Assembly: GCA_964407525.1 (NCBI GenBank) | Contig: CAYOWC010000030.1 | Location: forward strand, 1 to 27,331 | Source: DUZB01 sp964407525 | GTDB taxonomy: Bacteria; Desulfobacterota; DSM-4660; Desulfatiglandales; Desulfatiglandaceae | Direction: 5' to 3' | Length of the DNA: 27,331 bases | Part shown: positions 8,712 through 15,790 of the stretch, piece after piece | Layout: every line of letters begins with the position of its first letter | How positions within the stretch are numbered: the first letter of the stretch is position 1 | Position numbers and translations under genes: made by a program | Notes under the pieces: generated by a model | Databases searched by the model: none | What the model saw: only the letters and a program-made list of their open reading frames with translations | Told to the model about the DNA's origin: nothing

Positions 8712-9848
8712 TTAAACCTGCCTCATGACCATATCCGGGTCGCTGGATGCCACTTTCCAGGCGGGAACAAGGCAGATAAATGAATAGGGAAGAACCGTTA
8801 ATGAGAAAAGGGTTGCAAGTTGGTAAGCATCAACGGACGGCTGTACTTGAAAGGCCGGGTACAAGACGGCCCAGCCTTTCAAGGCGTGTTCGAAAAAAGG
8901 AGCTGAGAATAGAAAAGTATGGATGTAAGCGGCCAAAACACCGAGGAAGAATGCCGTTAATGAGACGACAATCCCTTCCCAGAATTTGATCATCAAGATA
9001 TCAGAGGTATCCCATCCCAGGCCTTTTAAGATCCCAATTTCCGAGCGTTCCTCTGCGTTCAATCCTGTGGCTTTGTCCCAGGCGAAAATGAAGAAGGCCA
9101 GGAATGCCCCCACTAACAAAACGATTGTATACCCGCCGCGCCAATCAAAAAGGGCGGCGTAGGTTCTGAGAATTTCTTCTCTCAGTATGGTCCTGGTATC
9201 AGGAAGGGACAGGGAGACCTTCTCTGCGATGGTTATGGATTCACGGGTGTTTCGCATGGTAACGGCCAGGTCTGTGGCAAACCCCTCCGGGATTCCGGTC
9301 AGTCTCCTGAAAGTCCCTTTCGACATGAGGATCAGGTCCGATGTAACCAGTTCGCTGGGCGATGTGAAGGTTTTAACGAGGCGTAAGTCGATGGCCTCTC
9401 CATCGAAGGCTCTGAAATAGAGGTCATTTCCTTGAATGGTTCCCCAGGTTCGCAAAACACCCGCTCCCACTTCCACGGTTCCCTCTCCGTGGGGATAATC
9501 ATCCAAAGACATGATGGTGAAATTTGCTTGAGCAGCAGGGTGGTAGTAATAGCCCCATAAGCGCGGTTTAACGCGCCTGACACCCCGTATTGTTTTTATC
9601 TTTTTTGTGTAACCGAGAGGAACAAGGGCTTGTCTGCCCGCCATGGTTCGCTGAACGATCATCTCAGGCGCATCCTGTAAAATGGTCTCCGCTTCATGCC
9701 GGAGCCCGTTCGTAAAAAATACGACCGACGAGATGAGAAAAACCATGAGGGTGTAGACCAGCAGAAGAGAGATGTTTTTCCATTTTCGCCTGAGCATGGA
9801 GGAAAGGGTGAAGTCCAGGAAAGACCTTTGACGTTCCATCCAGCTCAT
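8712..9848 (-). CDS. FtsX/MacB-type ABC permease
   Basis: This 378-residue permease has the FtsX/MacB layout. TM1 is near 28-47, a large extracytoplasmic domain spans about 48-240, and three further helices follow (around YTIVLLVGAFLAFFIFAW, GIVVSLTAFFLGVLAAYI and LFSLTVLPYSFICLVPAW). The segment before TM3 (SEIGILKGLGWDTSDI) is the typical coupling region of this family. It pairs with the ATPase encoded immediately downstream. Its ATG overlaps the stop of the small upstream gene as ATGA, which indicates coupled translation. Substrate is not evident; in this setting a periplasmic copper-maturation role is plausible. Confidence 0.9.
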   Translation of the reverse strand: MSWMERQRSFLDFTLSSMLRRKWKNISLLLVYTLMVFLISSVVFFTNGLRHEAETILQDAPEMIVQRTMAGRQALVPLGYTKKIKTIRGVRRVKPRLWGYYYHPAAQANFTIMSLDDYPHGEGTVEVGAGVLRTWGTIQGNDLYFRAFDGEAIDLRLVKTFTSPSELVTSDLILMSKGTFRRLTGIPEGFATDLAVTMRNTRESITIAEKVSLSLPDTRTILREEILRTYAALFDWRGGYTIVLLVGAFLAFFIFAWDKATGLNAEERSEIGILKGLGWDTSDILMIKFWEGIVVSLTAFFLGVLAAYIHTFLFSAPFFEHALKGWAVLYPAFQVQPSVDAYQLATLFSLTVLPYSFICLVPAWKVASSDPDMVMRQV

Positions 9849-10147
9849 GGCCCGGGCTCCTTATAGCGATGGGGTGGGGATATCAGAGATCCTGATGGAA
9901 AATGTTCCAGGGCCAGGGGGTGATCCTGAAAAGCCGAATGGAGGTCCGTCTGGGTAGGATGTCTCGTGTATCGGGCCTCTGTAAAGAGGCATAGATCCGT
10001 TATCCCCAGGGCGTGAACCAGTTTTTTTTCTTCTGTGATCCTGTTGTTGTGCGTCTCTTCAGTAAGAATAGGATAACCCAGGAAGAGGAACGCAAGGATC
10101 ACACCGTTTACGGTGATGAAAAGCAGGTATAGGGTCGATTTTCGCAT
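9845..10147 (-). CDS. small membrane-anchored protein of the NosL/ABC cluster
   Basis: This 100-residue protein has a signal anchor (about 5-28) and a short extracytoplasmic part. The part contains a distinctive string of polar and aromatic residues (FTEARYTRHPTQ, then FQDHPLALEHFPSGSLI). From memory, similar short proteins occur beside NosL and FtsX-type permeases in other genomes, but I cannot name a family. The five histidines and several acidic residues in the soluble part could bind metal. It is coupled to the permease by an ATGA overlap and lies 18 bp after the NosL stop, so it is very likely a working part of the transporter. Confidence 0.75.
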   Translation of the reverse strand: MRKSTLYLLFITVNGVILAFLFLGYPILTEETHNNRITEEKKLVHALGITDLCLFTEARYTRHPTQTDLHSAFQDHPLALEHFPSGSLISPPHRYKEPGP

Positions 10148-10165
10148 GAGTGTTGCTGGTGTTGC

Positions 10166-10693
10166 TTAATCGTCCAATTTCCTGATAACCGCAGGGGTAA
10201 CCTCCAGGAAAGTAAGGATCCGTGTCCCTTTGTGGTCGCTTTTAAATTCCTCAGCATCTTCTGTGGTAAAAAACGGGATCAGCTCTCTCCCCATGGGGCC
10301 ATATACATCGCTTCCAATCACGAAAGAGGCCTTTCGGGCATCCATCAGTTTCAAGTCATAATATTCCGTAACGTAGATGGCCGCAATATTTTTTTGAGTC
10401 TTCCCTGGGTTGAATTTTTTCAATTTGAAATAGTATTTGAAAAGGTCTTTAGCCCCATCAAAAAATGCTACGGAACCATCCTGAAATACGACCTCTCCAA
10501 CCCAGTCAGGGTATTTGTAGACAAACATGCCGCAAACAGGGCACTTGTCTTTTTTTGAGGGTTTCATTGGGGCCGGATCCAGAGCGAGTACGAGTCCTGC
10601 CGAGAAGAGGCAAATCAAAATCCCTGCGACCCATGCGATTCCCGATATCTTTTTACGAGATGTCCATCTGTTTCCATTCCACCCTGTTTTCAT
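10166..10693 (-). CDS. NosL-family copper-binding protein 1
   Basis: NosL proteins are periplasmic, usually lipid- or membrane-anchored, Cu(I)-binding proteins first known from nitrous oxide reductase assembly. This 175-residue protein has an N-terminal membrane segment (about 17-38) and the family motif KCPVCGMFVYKYP (C51, C54, M56). The conserved continuation follows: VVFQDGSVAFFDGAKDLFKYY and YVTEYYDLKLMDARKASFVIGS. There is no lipobox cysteine, so it is probably held by the uncleaved anchor. I chose the ATG at 10693, preceded by GTGGGG, over the GTG at 10705 four codons upstream. It is the first gene of the tightly linked ABC module. Confidence 0.88.
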   Translation of the reverse strand: MKTGWNGNRWTSRKKISGIAWVAGILICLFSAGLVLALDPAPMKPSKKDKCPVCGMFVYKYPDWVGEVVFQDGSVAFFDGAKDLFKYYFKLKKFNPGKTQKNIAAIYVTEYYDLKLMDARKASFVIGSDVYGPMGRELIPFFTTEDAEEFKSDHKGTRILTFLEVTPAVIRKLDD

Positions 10694-10731
10694 AAGGGAC
10701 CCCACTGCTTTTTCGGCTCGAAATTCCGTAT

Positions 10732-10753
10732 TCTAACATCTATTATTGTTAGA
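10732..10753 (-). promoter_or_regulatory. 7-bp inverted repeat before NosL gene 1
   Basis: TCTAACA (10732-10738) and TGTTAGA (10747-10753) are perfect inverted arms around an 8-bp spacer. The centre is about 50 bp before the ATG at 10693, in a 124-bp gap between the two NosL genes. It could be an operator or a weak RNA hairpin; no T tract follows, so it is not a good terminator. Confidence 0.4.
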
Positions 10754-10817
10754 CGTTATCTGTTCACAGTTTTCAATCGTAAACCGAAAATTTTAAACAA
10801 AACCCAAATGTCTTTGG

Positions 10818-11345
10818 TCAGGAGTTTTTCTTCATCCGCATTCGCTTCATTTTTCGTTTTTCGCGGATCATGCGAGTGTCCTGGTACATATCCTCATAAG
10901 CTGCTTTTGCAGCTCCTTCAAAATTGCTCGACTGGCCTCCGAACTGTTGAATAAATTGTTCAGCAGCTTGCTTTGTTCCGAAGGCCCATTTTGCCCTTTT
11001 GGTCATGACTCCCATCTTTTTTCCGCCAATGACCCAGAAGGCCTTTTCAGCGTCGATGAGTCCTTTTGTATTGTAGTCCCCCACCCAGATGTTCACAGGG
11101 CCCTTGTCGATATTTACGGCCATATCAATGGCAGCACAATGGAGGGAACAAGCGCCAAAGGTAGATCCGTCATCATATTCAATAAAGACCCTTGAAAAAT
11201 TGAACTTATTTCTGTCCATGCCGCACAGGGGGCATGCGGGCGCTTTGCTGATGTCGTTGGCAGGAGGTTCACCTCCCTGAACCGGGGTGAGGATAAGGGA
11301 TAAAGGGAGAAGTAAAACCAGTGCAAGGACAAATAATTTTTTCAT
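10818..11345 (-). CDS. NosL-family copper-binding protein 2
   Basis: This 175-residue secreted protein has a clear signal peptide (1-23, cleavage near PVQG) and a NosL-type motif ACPLCGMDRNKF (C38, C41, M43). It then has DDGSTFGACSLHC, adding cysteines C66 and C70 that NosL protein 1 lacks. The later segment GLIDAEKAFWVIGG matches the NosL domain. The C terminus is a basic, methionine-rich tail (MIREKRKMKRMRMKKNS) that could bind Cu(I) or an acidic partner. An AAAGGAGG ribosome site precedes the ATG. A good promoter lies upstream at 11421-11450, so this is probably the first gene of a separate transcript reaching CusA. Confidence 0.85.
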   Translation of the reverse strand: MKKLFVLALVLLLPLSLILTPVQGGEPPANDISKAPACPLCGMDRNKFNFSRVFIEYDDGSTFGACSLHCAAIDMAVNIDKGPVNIWVGDYNTKGLIDAEKAFWVIGGKKMGVMTKRAKWAFGTKQAAEQFIQQFGGQSSNFEGAAKAAYEDMYQDTRMIREKRKMKRMRMKKNS

Positions 11346-11420
11346 GGCAGAAGGCCTCCTTTAAAAGAAAACGACATCCAAAATACCTTGGAAAAAAACA
11401 GAAATAACCACATGGAAGGA

Positions 11421-11450
11421 AATCTATTACGTTTGTTTTAGATGTGTCAA
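11421..11450 (-). promoter_or_regulatory. sigma-70-like promoter of the NosL/ABC/Cus half
   Basis: On the minus strand a perfect -35 box TTGACA (11445-11450) is followed after 18 bp by TAGATT (11421-11426, four of six matches to TATAAT). It lies in the 113-bp gap before NosL gene 2 and would give a leader of about 70 nt ending in an AAAGGAGG ribosome site. It is the best core promoter I found in the minus-strand cluster. Confidence 0.55.
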
Positions 11451-11458
11451 GGCTGTTT

Positions 11459-11953
11459 TTACTCCACCGTAAGGTTTTCGACCTTGAACTTTCCGATGAT
11501 TACCGAAACCTTGGCGCCTTTTTTAAGGGATTTGCCAGTGTTGGAGAAGAGGATGGTATACTGGCGGCCCTTCTTGGGGCTAAGAGTTGTGGCCCTCAAA
11601 GGACCTAATTTGGTGGTCGGGACAGGGTATTTTTTCCCGGTTTTCTGCTCCAGAAGAAAAACTTCTTTATTCTGTTTGCTGCGGCTGAGAATGGATTTTG
11701 CTTTATCCGGATCCGTGACCACATACCGGAAATCCACGAAGTAGTTTGCCCCCGTGATCCGGATGGCTACCGGTCTTACGCCCCATTGGGCTTCCAGAGT
11801 CTGAAATGTTTTGTCCGAGGCCGCATCCGAATCATCAGGAACTGCTCCACCGCTAAAGGATGACACCGGCTGGAGCAGCAAAAACAGCGCTACAACGAGT
11901 AAAAAAGCCTTTGGACGGAAGCAGTTCTGGTGCAACATTTCTTTGTAGGTCAT
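11459..11953 (-). CDS. secreted protein of unknown function in the copper cluster
   Basis: This 164-residue protein has a signal peptide (about 14-35, KAFLLVVALFLLLQPVSSFS) and a predicted beta-rich mature domain. The most distinctive stretch is WGVRPVAIRITGANYFVDF (57-75), then RYVVTDPDKAKSIL. The mature part has no cysteines, so any metal binding would need other ligands. I cannot name the family. It follows the third multicopper-oxidase-like gene by 48 bp and is probably the last gene of the redox half. The ATG at 11953 has AGGA at a suitable distance. A small beta-sandwich partner or assembly factor for the oxidase proteins is possible, but only from position. Confidence 0.72.
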   Translation of the reverse strand: MTYKEMLHQNCFRPKAFLLVVALFLLLQPVSSFSGGAVPDDSDAASDKTFQTLEAQWGVRPVAIRITGANYFVDFRYVVTDPDKAKSILSRSKQNKEVFLLEQKTGKKYPVPTTKLGPLRATTLSPKKGRQYTILFSNTGKSLKKGAKVSVIIGKFKVENLTVE

Positions 11954-12001
11954 GGGATTCCTGATCGGTTGTTCATGGAAAACGGTTATGTACAGGTCAC
12001 C

Positions 12002-13084
12002 CTATCTATGGTCCGGAAGCGATGACTTGATAAAAGAGAGCATCCCGCCTGGGCTGACTCCATCATTGTTGAGATTCAGCCTGGCATCGTAGAGATGTTT
12101 TTTCCAGGGGGGACCCTCTGGGGATACCAGTATGGCATCTACTGTTTTTCCTGTATCCAGCTCAAATCCGTACGTCTCCCTGGGATAAAGATACCTGTTT
12201 CCATCTTCTGCCCAGAGGGCTATGTACGATTCCGACAGCTGTGGCACATGGGTATCGAGGCCGGCATTGAGGAATCTTATGAGAAGGCGGGCGCCCTTTA
12301 GAAGGATCATTTTTCCATTGATAGGTAGAAGCCCTTCAGACGGATACGACATTCCGTTAATCAAAAAGTATTTTGGTGCGCGACCGATGCTGCTCCCAAT
12401 AGTGGCGTCTGGAACTGCGCCATAGGTTCCTGCCGCAATGGCACGGTGAATGGCCGGGTCAACCTCGTGAAAAACCACTATCAATTCTTCGTCGTAAGGA
12501 ACATCCGCATAGGCTGATCCCTGAGCAGCATCCTTGATTATGGGGAGGTACATACCCATCTGGACCTGCTTGGCCGGATTTGTCCCGCTCTGGAGCAAAA
12601 ATGTTCCAGTCCGAAAGGATTCCCATCGGTACTCTCCTACCTCACCGGGCAGGGTCTCATGGGTGAAAGAACGGACCCTGGCTGTATAATTTTCCGCAGG
12701 CCTGCTTCCTGACCATGTCTGAGTATCACTGGGAAAATTAGTCCAAACCGGCCCGCTGTTATTGGTGAGCCTTTGGCCAAGGATATTCAGCGAGATAGGC
12801 TCACTGAGATTGTTTTTGAGATGGATAATTAAGGTATTATCTCCCGGATCGACACGCAACGTTGGCCCTGGTACTGAGATAGTATAGTCATCGGTCGTAA
12901 GAAAATTCTTGTCTCGATCCAGACCGAACCCCCATACCGGGACCTTCTTGCCATCTACCATAGTCATGTCGGCAGTATCGACCTGCACCCAGTATTCAGC
13001 GGCGAATGTCTTTCCCACCATAAATGCCAGGAGGCATAGAAAAAGGGAAAAGCCCTGAAATCTGATCATTTTTTTCGAGAACAT
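12002..13084 (-). CDS. degenerate multicopper-oxidase-like protein (MCO3)
   Basis: This secreted 360-residue protein (signal peptide 1-28) contains two cupredoxin-like domains but almost no copper ligands. In domain 1 the segment GTFLLQSGTNPAKQVQMGM (160-178) aligns without gaps to the copper loop of the first oxidase protein. There HCH has become QSG and the type 1 His is Gln173. In domain 2 (LIRFLNAGLDTHV) only the first His of HxxHxHG remains (H279), and the final HxH site is Leu-Tyr-Asp (331-333). It keeps fold marks such as PGPTLRVDPGD and the terminal SPGGMLSF. It is probably a structural or regulatory subunit rather than an enzyme. An AGGAGG site precedes the ATG; it lies 20 bp after the second oxidase gene. 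Confidence 0.82.
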   Translation of the reverse strand: MFSKKMIRFQGFSLFLCLLAFMVGKTFAAEYWVQVDTADMTMVDGKKVPVWGFGLDRDKNFLTTDDYTISVPGPTLRVDPGDNTLIIHLKNNLSEPISLNILGQRLTNNSGPVWTNFPSDTQTWSGSRPAENYTARVRSFTHETLPGEVGEYRWESFRTGTFLLQSGTNPAKQVQMGMYLPIIKDAAQGSAYADVPYDEELIVVFHEVDPAIHRAIAAGTYGAVPDATIGSSIGRAPKYFLINGMSYPSEGLLPINGKMILLKGARLLIRFLNAGLDTHVPQLSESYIALWAEDGNRYLYPRETYGFELDTGKTVDAILVSPEGPPWKKHLYDARLNLNNDGVSPGGMLSFIKSSLPDHR

Positions 13085-13104
13085 GCTGGAATCCTCCTCA
13101 AGGT

Positions 13105-14436
13105 TTAATCTATGGGTACATCTGGATGTTCAACAATCATAAAACTTATCAGGCCCCCTGGCCAGATGTCGTTGCTGGTCAACTCTTTTTCCGTATGGGA
13201 ATGCCACATATAGAAATAGCCCCCGGCAGCGTTCAGTCCGCCGTGGCCGGGAGGCAGTTCCCCTTCTCCACCGAGAAAAGGACTTCCGGAGTAAAAAGCG
13301 CCATAGGTTACAGCATCCCTTGGGGGCAATACTACAGGGAAGGGTTTGCCGTGGTTTGGAGCGTATTCATCGGGTTCCAGGGGATCATCCGGCGAATGAC
13401 CGTAAATGTCCCACCCCAACTCTTTGCCGGTCCATCCCCAGATGAGATCTGCGGTTTGGCCTGGCACGCTTTTGATGGTGGTGGCCTGCCATGCCAGATC
13501 CGGCCCGGCCCCGTGTTCACTGGAGAGGAGTCTTCCGTCAACGGCAATCGTTTCAAAATCGTTCCCATGAAAATGCATGGGATGGACATCTCTTCCAGCG
13601 CCGATGAACCGTATGAGGACTTTTTCCCCGGGGTGCATCCTTGGTTGGCAATTATAGGGCTGCGTGGGAAGCCATGGCACATAATTCTCTGCAAGGAGGT
13701 CCGGATAGTTGCGGCCGTTTATAAACCAGTTGGTGGGAAAATACCTGGTAAAATCCACATCTCCTAATTGTAGCAATTCCACCTGTCTGTGGATGAGAGG
13801 GTCCATTTCCGACATTAGATAAAGGTACTCTCTGTCGTATTGGCTGTCGATATGGTTATAGGCGTAGGTTTTGCCGGGACTACCGCCTGTTGGGGTAGCT
13901 GCAGGTCTGACGATCAAGGCGCCAAACAACCCCATCTCCGTTTGAAGATCGGCCCTGGTGCCGCTGCGGTACACATAGGTACCTGGTTCGGTGGGAGTAA
14001 AAGTATATACTACCTGCTCCACTCCGGCATTTGAGGGCAGCACCTCGGGCGGGCGGGCCTCCTGGGTCAACAAGCCCCCAACGCCTCCAGTGGCCGTTAC
14101 CTGCTGCCCCGGGAAAACGATGGACACATTCCCCGCTTTATAGGGAAGTTCGTTTTGAAGGGTGATGGTCACGGTTACATCCTCGGTCACGATAAGGGTT
14201 GGCCCGGGATATTGAGCACGACCTGTCGTACCTGAAACACCATCTGTAATAGCGAACCCCCATATGAGCGTACTGTCACCATCCGAGGTGGCGATTACGT
14301 CCGATTTGGCTACAAGTTGGAAGGTTGAACCGCTCTCGCCTACAATGGCCCCTTGAACGCTGGTTCCAAAAAAAAGCAAGCCTGCACCCATCAAAACGAC
14401 CACCCAGAAATGTATCTGTTTTTTGATCCTATCCAT
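13105..14436 (-). CDS. multicopper-oxidase-like protein with half a trinuclear site (MCO2)
   Basis: This secreted 443-residue protein (signal peptide about 8-29) has two cupredoxin domains. Domain 1 has lost its ligands (GTYVYRSGT at 152-160, where active relatives read HCH). Domain 2 keeps HPMHFHG (H285, H288, H290) and MWHSHTEKE (H412, H414), so four trinuclear-centre histidines are present. The type 1 cysteine between H412 and H414 is serine. Alone it should hold no blue copper and only half a trinuclear cluster. I prefer the ATG at 14436 because AGGAG sits 6 bp before it. An ATG at 14451 overlaps the previous stop as ATGA and would add five residues. A heteromer with the preceding gene product is proposed. 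Confidence 0.9.
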   Translation of the reverse strand: MDRIKKQIHFWVVVLMGAGLLFFGTSVQGAIVGESGSTFQLVAKSDVIATSDGDSTLIWGFAITDGVSGTTGRAQYPGPTLIVTEDVTVTITLQNELPYKAGNVSIVFPGQQVTATGGVGGLLTQEARPPEVLPSNAGVEQVVYTFTPTEPGTYVYRSGTRADLQTEMGLFGALIVRPAATPTGGSPGKTYAYNHIDSQYDREYLYLMSEMDPLIHRQVELLQLGDVDFTRYFPTNWFINGRNYPDLLAENYVPWLPTQPYNCQPRMHPGEKVLIRFIGAGRDVHPMHFHGNDFETIAVDGRLLSSEHGAGPDLAWQATTIKSVPGQTADLIWGWTGKELGWDIYGHSPDDPLEPDEYAPNHGKPFPVVLPPRDAVTYGAFYSGSPFLGGEGELPPGHGGLNAAGGYFYMWHSHTEKELTSNDIWPGGLISFMIVEHPDVPID

Positions 14437-14447
14437 TCTTTTTCTCC

Positions 14448-15632
14448 TCATGCAGGGTCGTTAAGGGGGGCGATAACGATTTCAGTCATAATGCCGCCGC
14501 GTTCCTGTTCACCATTGGACAGGTTTGTCAAGTCTGTGGTGTACAAGAAATAGGTTCCCGGCTCCACCCCGGTAGTATCGAGAATCACATCGTAGTCCTG
14601 GCCGCCTCCCACATTGAGGACATTGACCGTCATGGAGGTGTCTTTTCCATCCGGACCTCTCAAAAGAGCCGCGCCTCTTGCTACCACTTTCATAGGTACT
14701 CCCAAGGTGGTGGCGAAGGTGTACTGATGAGTGGTCGAGATATTGCAGACACGGAGCAGAATCCGCTGCCCCGCGGTGGCCGTAATCAGTGAACAGATTT
14801 TTTGTGCTGCGAATCCATCCTGGTTGACGATGTTGTTGGGGTTAATCGTGTCGGGGTATCCCCTGCCATTGATCATGGGGTACTCATCGAACATGCCGGC
14901 AAAGGGGAGCGCCTGAACCGTATCGCTGGCAATATGAAAAAAAGAGTCAAAGCCGGTGAGCAGTAAAGGATACGCCACATCATAACCGGTGGAACCATCG
15001 CCATCGTTGTAGGCGAACTTGGTAAACCCGCCAATAGCCATTCCGTCCTGGGCCGGCGTTACCCAGAGATTGCCGATCATTCCCATCTGCATATGCTCGG
15101 CTGCCTCCACATGACAGTGATAGAAATAGGTACCGGGAACCACAGCATTGTAATAATAGGTGAAACTGTTTCCCATGTTCGCTGAGGGAGATGGTTCCGG
15201 CAGGCCGTCAAAAATGGGGGCGGCATTGGGAAAACCGTGCCAATGGACGGAATGGGGGTCAAAGAGATCGGGCCGAACCACCATTCCCACATTGGTCATG
15301 GTCAGGTAAAGTTCCTGCCCCTGTTTCAACTCAATGGTGGGGGCGGGCAACTCGGCCTTGAGAGTAAGATCGGCGATGACCTCTGCAGGCGGTACACCGT
15401 CGGCATTCCCAAAGCTGAAAAAATACAGATCAAGGCCGTCAGCCATCTTTGAGTAACCATCTCCCCCGGTGATATGCCTGCACACGATATTCGGGTCTTC
15501 AGAGATCCCGTCCCCGTTCGTATCTCCCGGGCATTGCACGTTGACATCCGCACTCACCGTCACGGCCCATAGAAAACTGAAAAGCATTAGCACACCGAAC
15601 ACGCTTCCGTATCGGATTCGTTTCTTCATCAT
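14448..15632 (-). CDS. multicopper oxidase with complete type 1 site in domain 1 (MCO1)
   Basis: This secreted 394-residue protein (signal peptide 1-28) has two cupredoxin domains. Domain 1 has HSVHWHG (H127, H130, H132) and YHCHVEAAEHMQMGM (H172, C173, H174, H180, M185). These form a full type 1 site (H127, C173, H180, M185) and four trinuclear-centre histidines. Domain 2 lacks HxH motifs (only H302 remains, and the terminal site reads Tyr-Thr-Thr), so the other half of the cluster must come from a partner. Near the mature N terminus DTNGDGISED looks like an EF-hand-type calcium loop. The start at 15632 (ATGATG) has GGGAGG upstream, better than the ATG at 15695, which would bury the signal peptide. 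Substrate is unknown. Confidence 0.92.
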   Translation of the reverse strand: MMKKRIRYGSVFGVLMLFSFLWAVTVSADVNVQCPGDTNGDGISEDPNIVCRHITGGDGYSKMADGLDLYFFSFGNADGVPPAEVIADLTLKAELPAPTIELKQGQELYLTMTNVGMVVRPDLFDPHSVHWHGFPNAAPIFDGLPEPSPSANMGNSFTYYYNAVVPGTYFYHCHVEAAEHMQMGMIGNLWVTPAQDGMAIGGFTKFAYNDGDGSTGYDVAYPLLLTGFDSFFHIASDTVQALPFAGMFDEYPMINGRGYPDTINPNNIVNQDGFAAQKICSLITATAGQRILLRVCNISTTHQYTFATTLGVPMKVVARGAALLRGPDGKDTSMTVNVLNVGGGQDYDVILDTTGVEPGTYFLYTTDLTNLSNGEQERGGIMTEIVIAPLNDPA

Positions 15633-15790
15633 TCGCCCTCCCTGGGTTTCATCAGAGCTTTTACTTCCAATTTCTGCTTTATTTTTTTCGTTCATAACCC
15701 TAACCTGGTTCTCCCCGTAGTTGCCGCGATCACATTTTCCTTGCTTTTGCTGAGGCGGGAAGCGAGGGGTTGGTCGCAGGTTTCTGCTGT

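Noticed and set aside
12002..15632. Assignment as a known manganese oxidase (MnxG/MofA) or laccase
   Set aside because: The ligand layout is split and partly lost; no substrate can be read from the sequence.
15633..15695. Longer N terminus for MCO1 starting at 15695
   Set aside because: It would place 21 polar residues before the signal peptide; GGGAGG directly before 15632 is the better start.
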